Of a DNA stretch of 64,000 bases, positions 58,809 through 64,000 are shown in pieces. Within the stretch, counting starts at the first letter, position 1; the number at the start of each line of letters is the position of its first letter. Position numbers and translations under genes: made by a program. The stretch is from Candidatus Sulfotelmatobacter kueseliae (lineage in GTDB: Bacteria > Acidobacteriota > Terriglobia > Terriglobales > Acidobacteriaceae), in contig OMOD01000002.1 of NCBI GenBank assembly GCA_900290255.1, forward strand, positions 58,201 through 122,200, in the 5' to 3' direction. The notes under the pieces are model-generated. The model was not told the DNA's origin, did no database searches, and worked only from the letters and a program-made list of their open reading frames with translations.

Positions 58809-61073
58809 GTGAAGCGGATCGTCAAAGCCGCCTGCCCGCACGACTGTCCCGATGCTTGCGGGGTGCTGATCACGGTGGAGGACGGACGGGCTACGAAGAC
58901 CCAGGGTGATCCCGAGCATCCGGTTACGCGCGGGTTCTTGTGTGCCAAGGTGGCGAAGTATCTCGATCGGGTCTATTCGCCCGAGCGGGTGCTGTACCCA
59001 ATGCGGCGGATGGCGGCGAAGGGGCCGCGTGCGGGCGAGCCATCCGCGCTCACACAGCCGCGGAGCTTCGCTCCGCCTGGGCGGACGAGGGCGTCCGCCC
59101 CTACACAAGCAGGGGCTCCGCTCACCTGGCAACGCATTTCGTGGGATGAGGCTCTCGACGAAATCACATCGCGCTTTCGCGCAATTACCGCCGAGTTTGG
59201 CAGCGAGGCCATCCTGCCGTATTCCTACGGAGGAACTCTCGGGACGCTCAATAGCGCTTCCATGGATCGCCGGTTCTTCCACCGGCTGGGCGCTTCCCAG
59301 CTCGATCGCACCATTTGTTTAACCGCGGGAGAGGCCGGGCTGAAATCGGTTCTGGGGGTGAAGCTGGGCACGGAGCCAGAGCAGTTCCGGCATTCCAAGT
59401 ACATCATTGCCTGGGCCTCGAACATTCATGGCAACAACGTGCACCTGTGGCCGTTTATCACCGAGGCTCGCCGGAATGGGGCGAAACTGGTCGTGATCGA
59501 TCCCTACCGCACGCGCACAGCCGATTGCGCCGACTGGTATCTGCCCATCAATCCCGGTAGTGATGCGGCGCTTGCCCTCGGCATGATGCATGTGATTATC
59601 GGCGAAAACCGGCATGACGCTGACTACGTGGCCAAGTACACGCTGGGTTTTGAGCAACTGCGCGAAAAAGTGAAGGAGTATCCTCCGGAGCGCGTAGCGC
59701 AGTGGACGGGAATCTCCGCTGCCGACATTTGCCGATTGGCCCGCGAGTACGCGACCACGCGCCCTGCGGTGATCCGCCTGAACTACGGTGTACAGCGCTC
59801 CGAGCGTGGCGGCATGGCGACGCGCGCCATTGTCATGCTGCCCTGCATTACCGGATCGTGGAAGGAATTGGGCGGCGGACTGCAAATGTCGCTGAGCGGG
59901 GCGGTTGATTTGAACAGCGAAGCACTGAAGCGCCCCGACCTGATGCGAACCGCTTTGGGGCGCGAGGCCCGCACCATCAACATGGTCAAGTTAGGCCGGG
60001 TGCTGAACACGCTGAACGATCCGCCCATCAAGGCGCTTTTCGTTTACAATTGCAATCCCGCGGCGGTCTGTCCCGAACACAACGAAGTGGTGCGTGGCCT
60101 GCTGCGGCCCGATCTTTTTACCGTCGTCCACGAGCAGTTTTTCACCGATACCACCGACTATGCCGATATCGTGCTGCCGGCAACCACCTTCTTTGAGCAG
60201 AAGGATCTGCAGAAAGCCTACGGGCACTATTACCTGCAGGTTTCGAATCAGGCGATCGCGCCGTTGGGGGAATGCCGCCCCAACCTCGAAGTGTTCCGCG
60301 CGCTGGCCGAGCGCATGGGATTTGAAGACGAATGCTTCCGCGAGACCGTGGATGAGATGATTGACCTCGCCCTGGACTCGACCGATGCGTGGCTGGAAGG
60401 ACTGAACCGCGAACGGCTGGAGCAGGGGCAGGTACGCATAAATTTTGCCAGCCTGGCATCCAGCGGAGAGGCAGCGGAGCTTCGCTCCGCAGGACAGCCG
60501 GGGGCGGCTGTCCCCACACAAGCCGAACCATTTCTTCCTTTCGCCCACGGCAACTTCCGCACTCCCTCGGGCAAGGCGGAGCTATACAGTGAAGCGCTCA
60601 AGGTCCAGGGGCTCGATCCTGTGGCCGACTTTAAGCCTCCTTCGGAGTCGCGCCATGGCAAGAACGGGGACGGTTTCCCGCTGGAACTGCTGGCTCGCAA
60701 GGCGGATAACTTTCTCAATTCCACGTTTTCGAACTTGCCCACGGTCCAGGAGATGGAAGTACCGGGCCTGCTGGAGATCAGCGCCGACGACGCGCGGGCG
60801 CGCGGCATCATCGATGGCAACCAAGTCCGGGTGTTCAATCGTCGCGGGGAAATGCTGCTCCGGGCGAGGATCGACGGGAAAGTTCAGCCTGGGGTCGTCT
60901 CTGCCCGGCTCAACTGGGCCAAGCTGACCCCCGGTTTCCAGAGCATCAACGCCCTGACCTCAGAAAAACTTAGCGATATGGGCAACTCGGCAACGTTTTA
61001 TTCCGTCTTGGTGGAGGTAGAGTTAGCCAAGCCAGGGATCAGTGGCCAGGGGCCAGTGGTCAGTGGCCAGTAA
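58809..61073 (+). CDS. bisMGD molybdopterin oxidoreductase with repeat insertions
   Basis: A 754-residue member of the DMSO-reductase superfamily. GTG 58809 is chosen because the [4Fe-4S] motif follows directly: C9-X3-C13-X3-C17-X27-C45 (CPHDCPDACG, GFLCAKV). Cofactor motifs: RISWDEALDEITSRFRAI, IIAWASNIHGNNVHLWPFIT, KLVVIDPYRTRTADCADWYL, VVHEQFFTDTTDYADIVLPA, and the C-terminal molydop_binding domain (ADDARARGIIDGNQVRVFNR). Substrate unknown. Two palindromic repeats are inserted in frame near residues 76-107 and 548-575, and the last residues (PGISGQGPVVSGQ) are heptad-array coded. Neither insertion breaks a cofactor motif, so activity may be kept. Confidence 0.9.
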   Translation: MKRIVKAACPHDCPDACGVLITVEDGRATKTQGDPEHPVTRGFLCAKVAKYLDRVYSPERVLYPMRRMAAKGPRAGEPSALTQPRSFAPPGRTRASAPTQAGAPLTWQRISWDEALDEITSRFRAITAEFGSEAILPYSYGGTLGTLNSASMDRRFFHRLGASQLDRTICLTAGEAGLKSVLGVKLGTEPEQFRHSKYIIAWASNIHGNNVHLWPFITEARRNGAKLVVIDPYRTRTADCADWYLPINPGSDAALALGMMHVIIGENRHDADYVAKYTLGFEQLREKVKEYPPERVAQWTGISAADICRLAREYATTRPAVIRLNYGVQRSERGGMATRAIVMLPCITGSWKELGGGLQMSLSGAVDLNSEALKRPDLMRTALGREARTINMVKLGRVLNTLNDPPIKALFVYNCNPAAVCPEHNEVVRGLLRPDLFTVVHEQFFTDTTDYADIVLPATTFFEQKDLQKAYGHYYLQVSNQAIAPLGECRPNLEVFRALAERMGFEDECFRETVDEMIDLALDSTDAWLEGLNRERLEQGQVRINFASLASSGEAAELRSAGQPGAAVPTQAEPFLPFAHGNFRTPSGKAELYSEALKVQGLDPVADFKPPSESRHGKNGDGFPLELLARKADNFLNSTFSNLPTVQEMEVPGLLEISADDARARGIIDGNQVRVFNRRGEMLLRARIDGKVQPGVVSARLNWAKLTPGFQSINALTSEKLSDMGNSATFYSVLVEVELAKPGISGQGPVVSGQ
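59060..59107. repeat. family 1 double-hairpin repeat, copy D, inside coding sequence
   Basis: Hairpin 1 GCGGAGC-TTC-GCTCCGC; hairpin 2 GGGCGGAC/GTCCGCCC around the conserved loop GAGGGC. Stem 2 differs from other copies on both arms, so pairing is kept. It encodes RSFAPPGRTRASAPTQ. Confidence 0.88.
60474..60520. repeat. family 1 double-hairpin repeat, copy E, inside coding sequence
   Basis: Hairpin 1 GCGGAGC-TTC-GCTCCGC and hairpin 2 GGACAGCC/GGCTGTCC with loop GGGGGC, then CCACACA. It encodes AELRSAGQPGAAVPTQ in the molybdoenzyme. Confidence 0.88.
61032..61072. repeat. heptad array coding for the molybdoenzyme C-terminus
   Basis: AGTGGCC AGGGGCC AGTGGTC AGTGGCC units with period 7 run into the stop codon. 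Same sequence family as 36601-36640 at the end of uvrA. Confidence 0.85.
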
Positions 61074-61196
61074 AGGCTTCCTGTTACTCGGAATCAGGAC
61101 CGCTGGACACGGCGAGTTGGTTGACGGCTACCCAGAAAAGCAGCTCCGGGATTGCTCTTGAGAGTTGCCGCTTGGACGCATCCCGCTGATCTACCG

Positions 61197-61202
61197 TATA
61201 AT
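61197..61202 (+). promoter_or_regulatory. -10 box upstream of bamA
   Basis: TATAAT with a TTGGAC 19 nt upstream (61172-61177), predicting a leader of about 65 nt. Confidence 0.45.
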
Positions 61203-61273
61203 GACAGTTTTCTTACATCCCAGAGGCTGAGGTCGTAGCGATTCCTTTTCGCTTTCATCGGCAGAATCCTGTT

Positions 61274-64000
61274 ATGTCCGGGCAGACAGCCACTCGCGCT
61301 GTCAGGCCGGTGCCATCTCCTTTATTTCAACGGGCTTGCCTGAGGACCAGGAGAGGCGCGCGCGGATTGTGGATTCTGGTTGCGATTTTGGTGGCGGCTG
61401 CCAGCCTGAGTTGGGCGCAGACCGATGTCGTCTCTGAAATTAATGTGACCGGCAACCGCCGCATTCCCGCCGACACAATCAAGGCCCACATTTACACCAA
61501 ACCCGGCGACATCTACGACCCCGCCGCCCTTGAACGCGATTTCAACTCGGTCTGGAACACCGGCTATTTCGAGGATGTGCGCTTCATGCGGGAGCAGACT
61601 CCCAAGGGATGGCGTCTCATCGTGCAGGTGAAGGAGAAGCCGACGATCCGCGAAATTCTCTACGTCGGCACCAGTTCAGTCTCGCAAAGCGACATCCTTG
61701 ACCGCTTCAAACAGGATAAGGTCGGCCTGGTGGTGGAGAGTCAGTACGATCCAACCCGGATCAAGAAGGCAGAAGTTTCCATCAAGAACCTTCTGTCTGA
61801 GCACGGCCGCCAGTTTGCCACGGTTCGTACGGAAGTGCGCCAAATTCCGCCCGCCGCGGTGGGCATCACGTTCGTAGTAAAAGAGGGGCCGAAGGTCAAA
61901 GTCGGTAAGATCAAGTTCGAAGGCAACAAGAACATCAAGTCGCGGGTTCTGCGGGCGGCCATGAAGAACCTCAAGCCGGTCGGAGTTCCCCATTCCATTT
62001 TCCTGGAGAATCTCTTCTCCAAGACCTACGACGCGACCAAGCTGGAGGAAGACACGGAGAGGGTGCGCTCCGAGTACCAGAACCGGGGCTATTTCAAAGT
62101 TGTAGTCAACGACCCCAAGACGGAAATGCGCGACACCGGCCACAAGGGATTCCACATTCCGCTGCTGATGGCGGGACCCGGCAAAGCCGTGGATCTCACC
62201 ATGCCGATCGAGGAAGGGGATAAGTACCGTCTGGGCAAAATCACCTTCAAAGGTAACAAGGCGATCACCAACACGATTGCCCTGCGAAACCTGGTCCCCC
62301 TCAAGGACGGAGACGTTTTCAGCCGCGAGAAAATCGCCAAAGGCCTGGACAACCTGCGCAAGGCTTATGGCGAGTATGGCTATATCAACTTCAGCCCGGT
62401 TCCGGAGACTTCCTTCGACGAAGACAAGAAACTGGTGAACGTGGAAATCGATGTGGACGAAGGCAAGCAGTTTTATGTGCGCCGCATCGAGTTCCAAGGC
62501 AATACCACCACGCGCGACAAAGTGATTCGTCGCGAACTGGCGCTGGAAGAGGGTGGAATCTACAACTCCCGCCTGTGGGAACTCAGCCTTCTCCGCTTGA
62601 ATCAGCTGTCGTATTTCGATCAGCTGAAGGCGGACGATCCCAACGTGACCGACAAGAAGCTGGACGAAAAGAACGGGCTGGTGGACCTGACCCTCCATGT
62701 CCACGAAAAAGGAAAGAACCAGATCGGCCTGAACGGTGGCGTGAGCGGGTTGGAAGGCGCGTTCATCGGGCTCAATTACGCCACCAACAACTTCCTGGGG
62801 CGCGGCGAGACCCTGCAGGTCCAGATCAGCCTGGGCAATCTGGCACGAAGCGTGATGTTCGGCTTCACCCAGCCTTACATGTTCGACCGTCCGCTGCAGT
62901 TTGGTTTCAACGTTTTCGGAAACAGAACCAACTTTAACCAGGCGCGCCAGCTTTCCATTTTCAGTGGTCAGAATCTGAATCTGCCCAGCGCGGTTCTGCA
63001 AAACCTCCAGAACTACTCACAGTCCAGCCTCGGGTTCTCCTCGTCGTTGAGTTACCCGCTGCACCGCTCCTTCAAGCGCGTCGGCATGACCTACTCGCTG
63101 GACCGCTCGACGCTGCTTCCGGTCTCGACCGCATCCAAGAACCTTTTCGAGTTCATCGCCTTTCGCGGCATTTCCGGTCCGAACGCGGTCAATGGCATCA
63201 TCACCAGCAAGATCTTCCCCAATTTCTCGTTCAACACCCTGGACAGCGGAATCTCCCCGCACAGCGGCCACCAGATGACGCTGGGAGCGGAGTTTGCCGG
63301 CATCGGTGGCACCGTACATTCCATCCGGCCCATCATCCAGTACAAGAAATTCATCCCCCTGCAGAAGAGGCGCAACGCATTCGGCTACAACGTGCAGGCG
63401 TCGTACATCAGCGGATGGGGAGGCTTGGTAGCCCCGCCGTTCCAGCGCTTCTACATGGGTGGCGAATACGACCTGCGCGGTTTCGATATCCGGTCGGTGT
63501 CTCCGGTGGCGTTCCTGCCCAATTCCAACGTGATTACGCTGACCAATCCCGACGGAACGCCGGTGCTCAAGAACCCCTTGAATCCGCGGCAGGGGAACTG
63601 GACCGTCCCCATCCCCGTGGACCAGATCGTATTTCCCGGCGGCGACTTGAGCGTGTTCACGAATCTTGAATACCGCATCACCATCGCGGGACCGGTGGCG
63701 ATCGTTCCCTTCGTGGATGGCGGCGTTGATCCCATCGTGCGGCGCTCGCAGCTGCAGATCGCGCAACAGCAATATGACCAGGTGGTCAGCACGTATTTCG
63801 GCTGTCCGCAGCTGGATGCGGGATACAACTGCCTGGGCGGAGCCCGGTTGAATCCTCCGCCTTCCGATTACCTGCAGGTTTTGGGCACGACGAACTGGAA
63901 ACCCCGCGCTGACACCGGACTCGAACTGCAGATGTTCCTGCCGGTGGTCAACGCGCCTTTCCGGATCTACTGGGCTTACAACTTCCTGCGGCTGGATAAC
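61274..64000 (+). CDS. bamA: outer-membrane assembly factor BamA (3' truncated by window end)
   Basis: BamA folds and inserts outer-membrane barrels. The visible 909 residues start at ATG 61274 with a basic N-terminus, signal helix LWILVAILVAAASLSWA and mature start QTDVVSEINVTGNRRIPADT. Five POTRA-like domains follow, e.g. VGKIKFEGNKNIKSRVLRAA, LGKITFKGNKAITNTIALRN and VRRIEFQGNTTTRDKVIRRE. The barrel begins near GKNQIGLNGGVSGLEGAFIG and contains the loop-6 motif YDLRGFDIRSVSPV. The frame is open at the window end; the last strand(s) lie outside. Standard gene, essential. Confidence 0.97.
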   Translation, partial: MSGQTATRAVRPVPSPLFQRACLRTRRGARGLWILVAILVAAASLSWAQTDVVSEINVTGNRRIPADTIKAHIYTKPGDIYDPAALERDFNSVWNTGYFEDVRFMREQTPKGWRLIVQVKEKPTIREILYVGTSSVSQSDILDRFKQDKVGLVVESQYDPTRIKKAEVSIKNLLSEHGRQFATVRTEVRQIPPAAVGITFVVKEGPKVKVGKIKFEGNKNIKSRVLRAAMKNLKPVGVPHSIFLENLFSKTYDATKLEEDTERVRSEYQNRGYFKVVVNDPKTEMRDTGHKGFHIPLLMAGPGKAVDLTMPIEEGDKYRLGKITFKGNKAITNTIALRNLVPLKDGDVFSREKIAKGLDNLRKAYGEYGYINFSPVPETSFDEDKKLVNVEIDVDEGKQFYVRRIEFQGNTTTRDKVIRRELALEEGGIYNSRLWELSLLRLNQLSYFDQLKADDPNVTDKKLDEKNGLVDLTLHVHEKGKNQIGLNGGVSGLEGAFIGLNYATNNFLGRGETLQVQISLGNLARSVMFGFTQPYMFDRPLQFGFNVFGNRTNFNQARQLSIFSGQNLNLPSAVLQNLQNYSQSSLGFSSSLSYPLHRSFKRVGMTYSLDRSTLLPVSTASKNLFEFIAFRGISGPNAVNGIITSKIFPNFSFNTLDSGISPHSGHQMTLGAEFAGIGGTVHSIRPIIQYKKFIPLQKRRNAFGYNVQASYISGWGGLVAPPFQRFYMGGEYDLRGFDIRSVSPVAFLPNSNVITLTNPDGTPVLKNPLNPRQGNWTVPIPVDQIVFPGGDLSVFTNLEYRITIAGPVAIVPFVDGGVDPIVRRSQLQIAQQQYDQVVSTYFGCPQLDAGYNCLGGARLNPPPSDYLQVLGTTNWKPRADTGLELQMFLPVVNAPFRIYWAYNFLRLDN

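Overview
The window looks like chromosomal DNA of an Acidobacteriota bacterium (Terriglobia type). The taxonomic evidence is gene content: a VWFA-related protein of the acidobacterial type, a Ser/Thr kinase fused to a PD40/TolB-like propeller, an Oar-like TonB-dependent outer-membrane protein, a DUF5916/CBM9 barrel protein, and a dense load of short palindromic and heptad-periodic intergenic repeats. No rRNA, tRNA or CRISPR array was seen. Coding is on both strands.

Layout. 1-4640 is a phage-derived segment: a terminase large subunit, very small genes with ATGA-type overlaps, and gene-free gaps packed with stem-loops, including a candidate structured RNA (about 3303-3545), a 17-unit GGCNN pentamer tract and a 59-residue protein made of two zinc knuckles. 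No integrase or capsid gene is visible, so this is either a prophage edge or a remnant. 4755-9921 is a patchwork of small secreted or membrane proteins, two methyltransferases and an IS1-like transposase. 10007-18498 holds a kinase-propeller gene, a deleted second copy of it, a PadR regulator with a perfect palindromic operator and its membrane partner, an FKBP isomerase, a response regulator, and a pair formed by an LpxD-like acyltransferase and a deacetylase-like protein. 18846-33566 is mostly envelope and secreted functions: DUF5916 barrel, YihY/BrkB, cold-shock protein with a long structured leader, OmpA-like protein, peptidase-like TPR protein, Oar-like receptor and a GH9 glycosidase.

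33820-48254 mixes housekeeping genes (uvrA, CPBP protease, bacterioferritin, coaE, folD, ruvX, mltG) with a REP-associated tyrosine transposase flanked by its REP palindromes, an S55 (SpoIVB-type) peptidase, the VWFA protein and an HtrA protease. 48525-51767 carries a lipoprotein, an FtsX/MacB-type permease, a peroxiredoxin and a DsbA-like protein. 51989-56855 is the translation cluster rplM-rpsI-rpsB-tsf-pyrH-frr. 57192-64000 holds a DUF4382-type lipoprotein broken at a C6 run, a bisMGD molybdoenzyme carrying two in-frame palindromic insertions, and the 5' part of bamA.

The most unusual content is the repeat ecology. At least five distinct palindromic or periodic repeat families occupy almost every gap. 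Two copies of one family sit inside an enzyme reading frame, and heptad arrays form the C-termini of UvrA and of the molybdoenzyme. Several genes also have a TATAAT-like box only 6-11 nt before the start codon, which suggests leaderless or near-leaderless transcripts.
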